Assembly: GCF_900107765.1 (NCBI RefSeq)
Contig: NZ_FNQY01000010.1
Location: 1-64,000 of the forward strand
Reading direction: 5' to 3'
Source of the DNA: Arachidicoccus rhizosphaerae
GTDB lineage: Bacteria > Bacteroidota > Bacteroidia > Chitinophagales > Chitinophagaceae
DNA: 64,000 nt
Under the pieces are notes generated by a model. It saw only the letters and a list, made by a program, of their open reading frames with translations. It did not search any database and was not told the DNA's origin. Shown piece after piece: positions 52,106-61,094 of this stretch. The translations under genes and the position numbers were made by a program. The stretch's first letter is position 1, and every line of letters starts with the position of its first letter.

Positions 52106-53449
52106 ATGTCAACAGCCGCTAATACGTCTACTGGAATAGAAAAAATAGATTTTAACCTTCCCTATAAAGTGGCAGATATTCATCTGGCCGATTGGGGTCG
52201 TAAGGAAATTAAATTAGCCGAAGCCGAAATGCCCGGCCTGATGAGTCTGCGTGAAGAGTATGGTGCCGCCCAGCCTTTAAAAGGTGCGCGCATAGCTGGC
52301 TGTCTGCATATGACCATCCAAACCGCCGTGTTAATTGAAACATTAACCGCCCTGGGCGCTGAGGTTCGCTGGAGTTCATGTAATATCTTCTCCACACAGG
52401 ACCATGCAGCCGCTGCTATCGCAGCCACCGGCGTCCCGGTTTTTGCCTGGAAAGGTGAAACACAACAGGAAGCTGACTGGTGTATAGAACAAACCCTGTT
52501 TTTTGGCAGCAAAGACAAGCCTTTAAACATGATTTTAGATGATGGCGGTGATCTGACCAATATTGTACTGGATCAGTATCCTGAACTGGTTGCCGGTATT
52601 AAAGGTCTTTCAGAAGAAACCACTACGGGTGTGCACCGCTTATATGAAAGAATGGCCAAAGGTACCCTGCCTATCCCGGCTATTAACGTGAACGACTCTG
52701 TCACCAAGAGCAAGTTTGATAATAAATACGGATGCAGAGAGTCACTGGTAGATGCCATCCGCCGTGCAACGGATGTCATGATGGCCGGTAAGGTGGCCGT
52801 TGTGGCCGGATATGGCGACGTAGGAAAAGGCTCAGCTGAGTCGCTGCGTGGCGCCGGTGCAAGAGTTATTGTCACTGAAATCGACCCTATTTGTGCGCTG
52901 CAGGCCGCAATGGAAGGCTTTGAAGTTAAAAAAATGGTGGACGCCGTATCTGAAGCAGACATCATCGTTACCACTACAGGTTGTAGAGATATCGTGACAG
53001 AGCGTGAGTTCCGTCTGATGAAAGACAAAGCCATCGTTTGTAATATCGGGCACTTCGATATTGAAATTGACATGAAATGGCTGAATGATACTTATGGTAA
53101 TACAAAAAATACCATCAAACCTCAGGTAGACTTATACAATATAGACGGCAAAGAAATCATTGTACTGGCGGAAGGCCGATTGGTTAACCTGGGTTGTGCA
53201 ACCGGACATCCATCCTTTGTGATGAGTAACTCCTTCACCAACCAGACACTGGCCCAGATCGAGCTTTGGAACCATCCGGAAAACTATGAAAACAAAGTCT
53301 ATGTCCTGCCCAAGCACCTGGACGAAAAAGTAGCCCGTTTGCATCTTGCTAAAATCGGCGTCACCTTGGATGAACTAAGTGATGCACAGGCAAGTTATTT
53401 AGGACTGGCTAAGGAAGGTCCTTATAAACCAGACCATTACCGCTATTAA
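52106..53449 (+). CDS. ahcY: S-adenosylhomocysteine hydrolase
   Basis: 447 residues. Signature parts: [70 protein letters not shown], the NAD site [15 protein letters not shown] (about 233-247), [11 protein letters not shown] and the ending KPDHYRY. It splits S-adenosylhomocysteine into adenosine and homocysteine and so keeps methylation running. A TATTTTCG near 52065 may be its -7 box. Confidence 0.98.
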   Translation: MSTAANTSTGIEKIDFNLPYKVADIHLADWGRKEIKLAEAEMPGLMSLREEYGAAQPLKGARIAGCLHMTIQTAVLIETLTALGAEVRWSSCNIFSTQDHAAAAIAATGVPVFAWKGETQQEADWCIEQTLFFGSKDKPLNMILDDGGDLTNIVLDQYPELVAGIKGLSEETTTGVHRLYERMAKGTLPIPAINVNDSVTKSKFDNKYGCRESLVDAIRRATDVMMAGKVAVVAGYGDVGKGSAESLRGAGARVIVTEIDPICALQAAMEGFEVKKMVDAVSEADIIVTTTGCRDIVTEREFRLMKDKAIVCNIGHFDIEIDMKWLNDTYGNTKNTIKPQVDLYNIDGKEIIVLAEGRLVNLGCATGHPSFVMSNSFTNQTLAQIELWNHPENYENKVYVLPKHLDEKVARLHLAKIGVTLDELSDAQASYLGLAKEGPYKPDHYRY

Positions 53450-53467
53450 TCATTAATGGCATTGAAT

Positions 53468-53514
53468 AAAAAGGCGTATCCCTTCCAGCATGCTTTGATC
53501 GGATACGCCTTTTT
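53468..53514 (+). terminator. Terminator of ahcY
   Basis: AAAAAGGCGTATCC (53468-53481) with GGATACGCCTTTTT (53501-53514). Confidence 0.85.
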
Positions 53515-53558
53515 AATTATTAATAAAGTCATCTTCCGGCTAAATTTTAAGTAATATC

Positions 53559-53960
53559 ATGGATAGCAATAAGCTGACCCTTATCCATAACCCCAGCTGT
53601 TCCAAAAGCAATTGTCTGTATCAGTATCTGCTGGATCAGCAGATACCTTTCACCCTCAGAAACTACCTAACCGATCCGCTGACAGTGGAAGAGCTGACAG
53701 AACTGATCCGCAAATTAAAACGAACAGGTATAGCCCCCAGGCAGTTGATTCGGTTAGAAGATGAAACGTTTTCTGAACGCTGCGCTCAGTTGAATCCAAT
53801 GCACCACCAAGCACCAACGGAGGGTACCGACCTGGTGATTGCAATCCTTAGCGCTGACCCCGAACTTTTACAAAGGCCCGTTTTGGTCACCGAAAACCAG
53901 GCCGCCATTGGCCGGCCTTTTGAAGCGGCCCTGGCTTTTTTGGATCAAATAAAAAAGTAA
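53559..53960 (+). CDS. ArsC/Spx-family reductase-like protein
   Basis: 133 residues, thioredoxin-like fold. The N-terminal motif is NPSCSKSNCLYQYL with Cys14 in the C-S-K-S position used by glutaredoxin-dependent arsenate reductases, plus Cys19. RNYLTDPLTVEELTELIRKL and QRPVLVTENQAAIGRP are typical for the family. It may reduce arsenate or act in thiol regulation. No arsenic genes are near, so a YffB-like role is as likely. Confidence 0.8.
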   Translation: MDSNKLTLIHNPSCSKSNCLYQYLLDQQIPFTLRNYLTDPLTVEELTELIRKLKRTGIAPRQLIRLEDETFSERCAQLNPMHHQAPTEGTDLVIAILSADPELLQRPVLVTENQAAIGRPFEAALAFLDQIKK

Positions 53961-54114
53961 TATTCAGCCGAGGCCTTCTGGTTTTCCATGTATTCTCCTA
54001 AAGCGTATCTTTTGCTTTTGGCCTAAATTTGCTAAACGATTGCTAAACTGAAGCCGCGGCGGCATAAAAGCGGAGTATTCCGCTGATTTTAGCTACTAAA
54101 GCCCTGAAATTAGG

Positions 54115-54144
54115 TTGTCATATAATAAACTTTAATTACCTTTG
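54115..54144 (+). promoter_or_regulatory. Promoter of nusB
   Basis: TTG (54115-54117), a 19-nt spacer and TACCTTTG (54137-54144), a full consensus match; the ATG is 32 nt downstream. Confidence 0.65.
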
Positions 54145-54176
54145 CTCCCTCTAAAAAAAGTTCTTATTCCATCCTT

Positions 54177-55109
54177 ATGATCAGCAGAAGAAATATCCGG
54201 GTTAAAGTCATGCAGCTTTTATACGCAATCGATGTGATACGACCCGAAAAACCCGCTTTTGCAAGCGGCGATCTTTCCAAAACACTCCTTCAACAAATTA
54301 ATCAGACCCGGGCGCTGGTAGTGTATTTACTCGATAACTTAGTTCATATTGCGACTTACGCAGAAAAACATGCACGTCAGCTGGCCTCCAAACATATTGT
54401 AACAGAAGCCGATCGCAGCTTTAATATTAAACTGGCCGGCAATGAAGTTATCTGGAAAATCAAAGAAGACCTTGATTTTCAAAATGTATTAAGCATTGAA
54501 AAAACAGAGAGTCTGATTGATGAGGAAATTATCAAAAAGATATTTCTGGAACTGATCACCACAGCTACCTACAAACAATATATTACAGAGGCCAGCCGGG
54601 AGAAAAAAGCTGAATCCGCCATTATCTCCTTTATATTCACCAATTTACTACTCACGCATGAAGGCTTTTTAGGCAAATTGGAAGAATTATACCCTAATTT
54701 GGATGATGACGCAGAAATGGCAGAGCAAATGGTCATGCAATACCTGCATAAACCCAGCTCCATGCATGTGGGTGATGCAGCCGCTCCGGACAAATGGCTC
54801 TATGCTAAGACTCTGTTAAACACTGTCTTAGATAAAGAAGACTATCTGATGGAATTAATAAAGCCCAAACTCAAAAACTGGGATTCAGACAGAATCGCAT
54901 TAATTGACATGATTTTACTTAAAATGGGGCTCAGTGAACTTCTTTATTTTGAGACCATCCCAACGAAAGTGACCATCAATGAATACATTGATATTGCTAA
55001 AGAATATTCCACACAACAAAGCGGTCAATTTGTCAATGGGATTTTAGATTCTATTCATAAAGAGCTAATTTCGCAAAACAAGATTCAAAAAGTAGACTTC
55101 AAAAAATAA
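54177..55109 (+). CDS. nusB: Transcription antitermination factor NusB (long form)
   Basis: 310 residues, about twice the length of E. coli NusB. The start (MISRRNIRVKVMQLLYAID) and the C-terminal domain (LIDMILLKMGLSELLYFETI; TKVTINEYIDIAKEYST; FVNGILDSI) match NusB; the long helical insert between is normal for Bacteroidota. It binds boxA RNA with NusE and helps rRNA transcription. First gene of a conserved group of four. Confidence 0.93.
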   Translation: MISRRNIRVKVMQLLYAIDVIRPEKPAFASGDLSKTLLQQINQTRALVVYLLDNLVHIATYAEKHARQLASKHIVTEADRSFNIKLAGNEVIWKIKEDLDFQNVLSIEKTESLIDEEIIKKIFLELITTATYKQYITEASREKKAESAIISFIFTNLLLTHEGFLGKLEELYPNLDDDAEMAEQMVMQYLHKPSSMHVGDAAAPDKWLYAKTLLNTVLDKEDYLMELIKPKLKNWDSDRIALIDMILLKMGLSELLYFETIPTKVTINEYIDIAKEYSTQQSGQFVNGILDSIHKELISQNKIQKVDFKK

Positions 55110-55157
55110 TAGAAATCAGCCCTAAGTGGTACTTTCTGATGAAACGGCGCTATTTTC

Positions 55158-55191
55158 TTTGCCGGATTCTAAGGTGATTTCCCTAAATTTG
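55158..55191 (+). promoter_or_regulatory. Promoter before the DUF1573 gene
   Basis: TTTG (55158-55161) and TAAATTTG (55184-55191), 22-nt spacer; ATG 40 nt downstream. Confidence 0.5.
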
Positions 55192-55230
55192 GCTGATTTT
55201 TACAAATCCCAATAGCATAAAAATAAGCAT

Positions 55231-55671
55231 ATGCGTAAGATAAGCCTGATCGGATTCAGTATGTTATGTCTGGCCTGCGTCACCTTTAGTTGTCAGGATA
55301 CAAGTGGCAGCAATATCAAAGCTCCGGCCAATGTTGAAACGGATACCGCTAATTTCACCACTATTCAGTGGATTGACTCTCTCAAGGATTTTGGGACAGC
55401 GAAAATGGGCGATAAAGTAGAAATCAACTATACCTTTGAAAATACCGGTAAAAAGCCGCTTTTTATAACCCAGGTAAGACCTACCTGCGGTTGCACGGTA
55501 GCTGATTATACAAAGACGGCCGTTCTTCCAGGTAAAAAAGGGAGTGTCACTGCTTTATTTGATACCAATCACGGAGCCCCGGGCAGTGTTCGCAAAAGTA
55601 TTGTGGTCAGTTCCAATACGATAAATGATACGCATTTTGTGTTAGGGTTTACCGGTAAAGTAGAAAAGTAA
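55231..55671 (+). CDS. DUF1573 lipoprotein
   Basis: 146 residues. Lipobox VTFSC gives Cys21. The DUF1573 pattern is clear: FGTAKMGDKVEINYTFENTG, PLFITQVRPTCGCTVADY, and KSIVVSSNT. The domain is an Ig-like fold with a conserved C-G-C. Function is unknown; the place between nusB and yajC is conserved in Bacteroidota. Confidence 0.85.
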   Translation: MRKISLIGFSMLCLACVTFSCQDTSGSNIKAPANVETDTANFTTIQWIDSLKDFGTAKMGDKVEINYTFENTGKKPLFITQVRPTCGCTVADYTKTAVLPGKKGSVTALFDTNHGAPGSVRKSIVVSSNTINDTHFVLGFTGKVEK

Positions 55672-55745
55672 CCCGTCATTGCTACAAGGCAGCTAATATT
55701 TAAACAATATAAACACTAATTTTACACATAAAAACAAGCAATTTA

Positions 55746-56090
55746 ATGAGTACTCTAAATTCAGTATTAATGATGGCTGGTCAAGGCGGACAACCAGGTG
55801 GAGGATCCGCACAGCTGATCATCATGGTTGGTATCATTGTGGTCTTTTATTTTTTTATGATCAGGCCACAGACAAAGAAAGCAAAAGATCAGAAAAACTT
55901 TATCAATGACCTGAAAAAAGGTGATAAAGTGGTAACCATAGCCGGTATCCACGGTACCATCAATAAAGTGAACGAAGATGGCACCACCATCATGCTGGAA
56001 ACCAGCCCAGGCAGCTATGTAAAACTGGAAAAATCCGCTATCTCCCTGGATTGGACCAAAGGTTTGCAAAGCGGAACTGCGGCCAAATAA
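55746..56090 (+). CDS. yajC: Preprotein translocase accessory subunit YajC
   Basis: 114 residues. A single membrane helix (about 22-39, QLIIMVGIIVVFYFFMIRP) followed by TKKAKDQKNFINDLKKGDKV and GIHGTINKVNEDGTTIMLE, the YajC pattern. It associates with SecDF and SecYEG. Confidence 0.95.
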   Translation: MSTLNSVLMMAGQGGQPGGGSAQLIIMVGIIVVFYFFMIRPQTKKAKDQKNFINDLKKGDKVVTIAGIHGTINKVNEDGTTIMLETSPGSYVKLEKSAISLDWTKGLQSGTAAK

Positions 56091-56157
56091 TCCACTACAA
56101 ATCAATTTGTTTTAGATTAATTTTACAATAGCATTTCGTTATTTTCTAATTAATTTC

Positions 56158-56206
56158 AAGGCGACCACCAGATTAATCCCTTAATTTTGGTAGTCGCCTT
56201 TTTTTG
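56158..56206 (+). terminator. Terminator after yajC
   Basis: AAGGCGACCACCA (56158-56170) with TGGTAGTCGCCTT (56188-56200), one mismatch, then TTTTT. Confidence 0.8.
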
Positions 56207-56270
56207 ACCAAAAATATAAAGCCCGGGCAATTCATCTTCAAATCCAACAGACACTCAAAAAATCATCCTT

Positions 56271-56966
56271 ATGCTAAAAATAGGCATCACTGGTGGGATC
56301 GGCAGCGGCAAATCTGTGGTTACCCGACTTTTTGGTCAGCTCGGGGTTCCTGTTTTTGATAGCGACGCGGAGGCTAAAAGACTCATCAATACTGATCCGG
56401 CAATCATCCGGGCCATTACGGAGGCCTTCGGCAGCTCCGCCTATTTAGCGAATGGACAGGGCCTGGACAGAAAAGCCGTCGCAAGCCTGGTCTTCCAGGA
56501 TAGTGAGAAGCTGGCACAGCTCAACCGCATTACGCATCCTCCGGTAATCCAGGCAGCTCAAGACTGGATAAAACAAAAGACCGAAGCTTATCATGAGGCC
56601 ATAAATAAATGGCAAAATCAAAGAGACTGGGCCCTTAAAAACGCAAAAGCGGTTCCCCCAACTCCTGTCGGTTACCTTATAAAAGAAGCAGCCCTGCTAT
56701 TTGAATCCGGCAGCAATAAACCGCTTGATTTTATCCTGGGTGTTTATGCAGAAAAGCCTGTTCGTATAGAGCGGATTATGCTCCGCGACTCCCTGACAGA
56801 ACAGGCGGCCATTAACCGTATTAGCAAGCAAATGGATGAAGAACAAAAGATGGATAAATGTGATGGCATTATCTTCAATAATGGAAATCAGCTGCTATGG
56901 CCTCAGGTGATGAACTGGCACCGGCAGTTCCAGCAAAGGGTACTGGAAAATACCAGTCAGGTTTAA
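56271..56966 (+). CDS. coaE: Dephospho-CoA kinase
   Basis: 231 residues. P-loop GGIGSGKS (8-15), VFDSDAEAKRL, LNRITHPPV, YLIKEAALLFESGSNKPLDF and the C-terminal region match CoaE, which phosphorylates the ribose 3' position in the last step of CoA synthesis. An insert of about 25 residues (around 106-130, Lys/Trp-rich) between the HPP and KEAALLFE motifs makes it longer than the usual 200 residues. Confidence 0.93.
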   Translation: MLKIGITGGIGSGKSVVTRLFGQLGVPVFDSDAEAKRLINTDPAIIRAITEAFGSSAYLANGQGLDRKAVASLVFQDSEKLAQLNRITHPPVIQAAQDWIKQKTEAYHEAINKWQNQRDWALKNAKAVPPTPVGYLIKEAALLFESGSNKPLDFILGVYAEKPVRIERIMLRDSLTEQAAINRISKQMDEEQKMDKCDGIIFNNGNQLLWPQVMNWHRQFQQRVLENTSQV

Positions 56967-57191
56967 TGCAAAAACGCACCTATCAGGTAAAAAAAAGTTA
57001 AACCTAGCGTAGCGTCATTACTTTTCAATACGTTATTTGTCAAACAACCAAATAGTAGTATATTCACTTAAAAATAATAAGTCATGGATGGGCCTCTGGT
57101 TTTTCCTCTTATACAATAATTCCAGAAGTCAATTCAACTATAATAAGATAAATCATAAAACAATAATAGTCAATCCATAAAAAGAAAAACG

Positions 57192-57824
57192 ATGAAAAAA
57201 CTATTGCTTTGGTGTGTGCCCGTAATGATGCTGTTAATAGCAGGGTGCAGTTCCTCAAGATTGACCACCAGCTGGGTCTCCAAAGACTTACAGGCAAACG
57301 GCCAGCATTTCAATAAAGTCCTGGTGCTGGGAATGTTAAGTGCCAAAAACCGGGCTGTAAAGGTAAACATGGAAAATGAACTGGCAGCAGGCCTGAATAG
57401 TATGGGCATTGCCGCCGTCACCGCAACCGACATTTACGGTCCTATGGCTTTCCGTAATAAAAGTGAACAACAGGTACTCAGAATGCTGAAAAGAGATGGC
57501 ATTGACGCAGTGATTACCATTGCCATGATTGACAAGAACGCATCGCGTCGTTTCGTGCCCGGATATTATGGAGTAGGTCCCTATTATTTTTGGAGTTATT
57601 ATTCTTTCTATGCGCCCTATATGTGGGGAGCCCCCTATGGAGGTTATTATGAAAGAACCACTTCCTATTCCTTCGAAACCAACCTTTATGATTTACAAGC
57701 CAGAAATAAGATGTTGTATTCTGCTCAGTCTGAAACCATTGATCCAACTTCAGCAGAAAAAATGTCTTATGACTTTGCAAAAACCATCCTAAAGGATATG
57801 CAGGCAAAACAGATTTTAAGGTAA
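57192..57824 (+). CDS. Lipoprotein with Tyr-rich middle
   Basis: 210 residues. Lipobox LLIAGC gives Cys19. The first part has an alpha/beta look (NKVLVLGMLSAKNRAVKVN, GIDAVITIAMID); a Tyr/Gly/Pro-rich segment follows (about 122-160, YYGVGPYYFWSYYSFYAPYM); the end resembles DUF4136-type lipoproteins (ETNLYDLQARNKMLYSAQSE). Function unknown. A gap of 225 nt separates it from coaE. Confidence 0.7.
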   Translation: MKKLLLWCVPVMMLLIAGCSSSRLTTSWVSKDLQANGQHFNKVLVLGMLSAKNRAVKVNMENELAAGLNSMGIAAVTATDIYGPMAFRNKSEQQVLRMLKRDGIDAVITIAMIDKNASRRFVPGYYGVGPYYFWSYYSFYAPYMWGAPYGGYYERTTSYSFETNLYDLQARNKMLYSAQSETIDPTSAEKMSYDFAKTILKDMQAKQILR

Positions 57825-57868
57825 GTTAGTAAAGTAAAAAGAGCCGGCAGACTTTATTCCATTCTTTC

Positions 57869-57914
57869 AAAAAGGAAAAGATCGCAATCACCCAAAAGCG
57901 ACTTTTCCTTTTTT
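57869..57914 (+). terminator. Terminator after the Tyr-rich lipoprotein gene
   Basis: AAAAAGGAAAAG with CTTTTCCTTTTTT and an inner GATCGC/GCGA pairing, followed by TTGTTTTT. Confidence 0.7.
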
Positions 57915-57927
57915 GTTTTTATGCCTT

Positions 57928-57957
57928 GCCCGTCTTTTTTCTGGAAAAAAGACGGGC
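57928..57957. repeat. Perfect 13-bp hairpin with 4-nt loop
   Basis: GCCCGTCTTTTTT (57928-57940) and AAAAAAGACGGGC (57945-57957). No T-run follows outside the stem on either side; as an RNA it would be very stable. It may be a repetitive intergenic element. Confidence 0.5.
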
Positions 57958-58473
57958 GATAACCCACAGAAAAAATGTCTGTCTATGACTTCCGCTCCAG
58001 CCTTTTAAAAACGAAAATAAAAAGATGATTACCGTTCAGCCGTCTACCGGACCTGTTGAACAGTATCTAATAAAACGGGCGCTTTCCTCTAGTTGAATAA
58101 CACAGAAAACAACCTTGGAAATAAAGAAAAATTACAAGAAAAATCAGCTATAAAAAAGAACAATTTTCCATTAAAAAAAGAAGGAAAAATGCTGAAAAAT
58201 GAAGAAAAAAAGGAAAAATAAGGTTAAAAAACAAGTTTTTTTTCTAAGAAAAAGAAGTTGTTTTTTTTGAGAAATTCAGTTTTTTTTATTAAAACGAATT
58301 CGCTGTATCCCTTTATTTATAGGTATTAGCGAACTTTGATATATATGACTGACTGAAAAACCATATAAAATAGATTCAGAGTTTTCAACATACTGTGCAA
58401 AGAATATTTTTTGGTTATTACAAAAGGTTATAAATTTACTATCAATTTACTAACCATTAAAATAAATTTTATC
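57958..58473. other. Purine-rich and A/T-run region before the histone-like gene
   Basis: About 500 nt without a gene. 58130-58300 is made of long A-runs with GGAAAA spacing and then T-runs of eight. This kind of DNA is stiff or curved and may affect expression of the histone-like gene; a promoter cannot be fixed. Confidence 0.45.
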
Positions 58474-58944
58474 ATGGCAACAGCTAAAAAAGCAGCTCCT
58501 AAAAAAGCAGCAGCAAAAAAAGCGGCTCCCAAAAAAGCAGCCGTTAAAAAAGTAGCTAAAAAAGCAGCTCCCAAAAAAGCAGCAGCAAAAAAAGCGGCTC
58601 CCAAAAAAGCAGCCGTTAAGAAAGTAGCTAAAAAAGCAGCTCCTAAAAAAGCAGCAGCAAAGAAGGCAGCTCCGAAGAAAGCAGCAGCAAAAAAAGCAGC
58701 TCCGAAGAAAGCAGCTAAAAAGGCAGCTCCTAAAAAAGCAGCAGCAAAAAAAGCAGCTCCTAAGAAAGCGGCTAAAAAGGCAGCTCCCAAAAAAGCAGCA
58801 GCAAAAAAAGCAGCTCCTAAGAAAGCAGCTAAAAAGGCAGCTCCCAAAAAAGCAGCTAAAAAAGCTGGAGCAAAAAGCACTAAGAAGGCTGCCGTGCCTC
58901 CGCCTGCAGCTTCTGAAGCCTCTTCTTCTGACACCAACAGTTAA
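58474..58944 (+). CDS. Histone-H1-like Lys/Ala/Pro repeat protein
   Basis: 156 residues from ATG 58474 (a longer frame from 58411 is rejected; the protein starts MATAKKAAPKK). Residues 2-135 are tandem copies of AKKAAPKKAA with variants AVKKVAKKAAPKK, with no acidic residue; the last 20 are PPPAASEASSSDTNS. It matches bacterial histone-H1-like proteins (HctB/AlgP type), which bind DNA without sequence preference and compact the nucleoid. The DNA repeats are near-identical, so copy number should vary between strains. Confidence 0.85.
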   Translation: MATAKKAAPKKAAAKKAAPKKAAVKKVAKKAAPKKAAAKKAAPKKAAVKKVAKKAAPKKAAAKKAAPKKAAAKKAAPKKAAKKAAPKKAAAKKAAPKKAAKKAAPKKAAAKKAAPKKAAKKAAPKKAAKKAGAKSTKKAAVPPPAASEASSSDTNS

Positions 58945-59020
58945 TTTTGAAAAAGAAAGACTGTTTAAGCTTCAAAAGAAGAAAAAAACAAATAAAAAGC
59001 TATTAAAGCTGATTATAAAG

Positions 59021-59046
59021 AGTCCCGATTCTTCGGGACTTTTTTT
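59021..59046 (+). terminator. Terminator of the histone-like gene
   Basis: AGTCCCGA (59021-59028) with TCGGGACT (59033-59040), 4-nt loop, then six T. Confidence 0.85.
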
Positions 59047-59233
59047 ATCTCCCTACCCTGTTTGGAGCTTCAAAGAATCTTGCGGGTAACTTTTGAAAAC
59101 TAAGGGCAAATCTATTGCCAACCTAAGGAGAACTGCCTTAATTTTACAGCATGTCCCATTTAAGCAATAGTGACAAATCTTTCTACTATCCTAAATGGCC
59201 ATCATACAATCAATAAAGGTTTAAGATAAACAC

Positions 59234-61045
59234 ATGACAAATAAAGAAATCTCCCATCAATTTAAATTACTGGCCAGTTTGATGGAATTACACCAGGAGT
59301 CTCCCTTTAAGATCCGGACCTATCAGAATGCAGTCAGAACGATTGAAAAATTTGCCCGACCCTTTAAGGATATGACACCGCAAGAAATGCTGGAGATCCC
59401 GGGAATCGGATCTGCTGTCGGGCAAAAGACCAGTGAACTACTCACTACCGGCCATATAAAAGTATTGGATCAGTTCATAGAAAAAACGCCCTCAGGGATT
59501 ATAGAAATGCTGGGTGTCAAAGGACTTGGTCCCAAAAAAATTGAGATTATCTGGCGTGAACTTGGCATAGAGAACCTGGGAGAACTACTTTATGCCTGCG
59601 AGGAAAACCGTTTAATGCTACTCAAAGGCTTTGGTCAGAAAACGCAAGACAATATTAAAGCAGCTATCTTATTTTTTCAGGATCAAAAAGGACAGTTTCT
59701 GTATGCCCAGGTGGAATCATTGGCCCATGAGCTGGATCAAATGCTGAAAACCGCCAGCACGGAAAATGGACAACCTGCGAACCGGATACAGATGGCCGGG
59801 CAGTTTATCAGACAATTACCGGTTATAGAAAAACTTGAATGGGTAACGACCCTAAACGAAACAGAGCTAAGAGCAGTATTTACAAATCCGGATGTAAAAA
59901 AATTGTATCCGGCTGCTGCGTTTATCAGGACAGAGGATCCGGGTAATCCTTCGCTTGCTTGGCTTGAAATCCATAGCGATAAATTACCGGATTTATCTTT
60001 TACTTTAATGAGTACGGAGCAATCCAAAGGAGTTACCTGCGGGGAGGATTCACCTATTGAACACCGGATGAATCAACAAGCCTTTTTACAAAATGGTTCT
60101 CCGGCTTTTATAGAAGCTGTTCTCCGCAAATACGCAAAGCCTTCCTTCTCTGACTGGTATACCCAAAACGGCACTTTTACCCCGGCGGATCTATTTAAAA
60201 AACTCGGCATTCATTTTATCCCTGTTCCCCAAAGAGAATTTCCGCAGATCTTAGAAAAAGCAAGTAAAGAGATATTACCCCCACCCATACAGACCAGCGA
60301 CATCAAAGGAATCATTCACTGTCACAGCCGTTACAGTGATGGCGGTCAGACCCTTAAGGAAATGGCCCTGGCAGCCAAAGAAAAAGGATTTGAATACCTG
60401 ATGATATCGGACCACTCAAAATCAGCTGGTTACGCCGGCGGTCTGCAGCCGGACCGGATTGTGGAACAACACGCGGAAATAGATCAGCTGAATGAGCAAC
60501 TGGCGCCTTTTAAAATATTCAAGAGTATTGAAAGTGATATTTTACGGCACGGCGACCTGGATTACCCCCCGGAAATTTTACAAAGCTTTGATCTGGTCAT
60601 AGCTTCCGTCCATTCCGTTTTAAAAATGGACCAAAATGACGCCACCGCCAGGCTGATAAAAGCCATCGAGCATCCATTTACCCATATTTTAGGACATATG
60701 ACCGGAAGACTCCTGCTAAGTAGGCAGGGTTACCCGCTGGATATGGAAAAGATACTGGACGCGTGTAAGCAAAATAATGTGGTCATTGAACTCAATGCCA
60801 ACCCAAGACGCCTGGATATAGACTGGCGTCATATCGGCCAGGCACTGGACCGCGGTATACGCATATCCATTGACCCGGATGCCCATAGTATTGCAGGGTT
60901 GGATGATATCCGGTACGGGGTGCTGGTTGCGCAAAAAGCGGGGGTAACTCCTGCCCAAAATCTAAGTAGTTTTTCATTGCAGCAGATGGAACAGTACATT
61001 TCAAAAAATAAAATAAAAATTAATATATCATTTGCAGGTGGCTAA
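59234..61045 (+). CDS. PolX-like protein: HhH domain, degenerate polymerase, intact PHP
   Basis: 603 residues. N-terminal 8-kDa-like and HhH part (SPFKIRTYQNAVRTIEKFA; EIPGIGSAVGQKTSELL; GVKGLGPKKIEIIWRELGI). In the palm, where PolX has G-S-x-R-R-G and D-x-D, this protein reads AGQFIRQLPVIEKLEWVTT: the two catalytic Asp and the Arg-Gly are gone, and the third motif (V-D-L-R) and the G-S-x-x-H-N motif are also absent. The PHP phosphoesterase (about 355-590) is intact: HCHSRYSDG (His362, His364), ISDHSKSAGYAGG, ESDILRHGDLDYP, ASVHS, GHMTGR, ELNANPRRLD and DPDAHS. It is likely a repair exonuclease or phosphatase and not a polymerase. Confidence 0.85.
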   Translation: MTNKEISHQFKLLASLMELHQESPFKIRTYQNAVRTIEKFARPFKDMTPQEMLEIPGIGSAVGQKTSELLTTGHIKVLDQFIEKTPSGIIEMLGVKGLGPKKIEIIWRELGIENLGELLYACEENRLMLLKGFGQKTQDNIKAAILFFQDQKGQFLYAQVESLAHELDQMLKTASTENGQPANRIQMAGQFIRQLPVIEKLEWVTTLNETELRAVFTNPDVKKLYPAAAFIRTEDPGNPSLAWLEIHSDKLPDLSFTLMSTEQSKGVTCGEDSPIEHRMNQQAFLQNGSPAFIEAVLRKYAKPSFSDWYTQNGTFTPADLFKKLGIHFIPVPQREFPQILEKASKEILPPPIQTSDIKGIIHCHSRYSDGGQTLKEMALAAKEKGFEYLMISDHSKSAGYAGGLQPDRIVEQHAEIDQLNEQLAPFKIFKSIESDILRHGDLDYPPEILQSFDLVIASVHSVLKMDQNDATARLIKAIEHPFTHILGHMTGRLLLSRQGYPLDMEKILDACKQNNVVIELNANPRRLDIDWRHIGQALDRGIRISIDPDAHSIAGLDDIRYGVLVAQKAGVTPAQNLSSFSLQQMEQYISKNKIKINISFAGG

Positions 61046-61058
61046 GCCCTAAATTGAC

Positions 61059-61066
61059 TAACTTTG
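61059..61066 (+). promoter_or_regulatory. -7 box of gnd (TAACTTTG)
   Basis: TAACTTTG, 28 nt before the ATG; the -33 box is not clear. Confidence 0.5.
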
Positions 61067-61094
61067 GTACTCTCATAAATTAAAGAAAAGGATT

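Noticed and set aside
58474-58860. CRISPR-like regular repeats
   Set aside because: The repeats are contiguous coding units without spacers. No CRISPR array is seen anywhere in the window.
58428-58937. 169-codon minus-strand frame rich in Ala and Phe
   Set aside because: It is the mirror of the Lys/Ala repeat DNA of the histone-like gene (AAA codons read as TTT).
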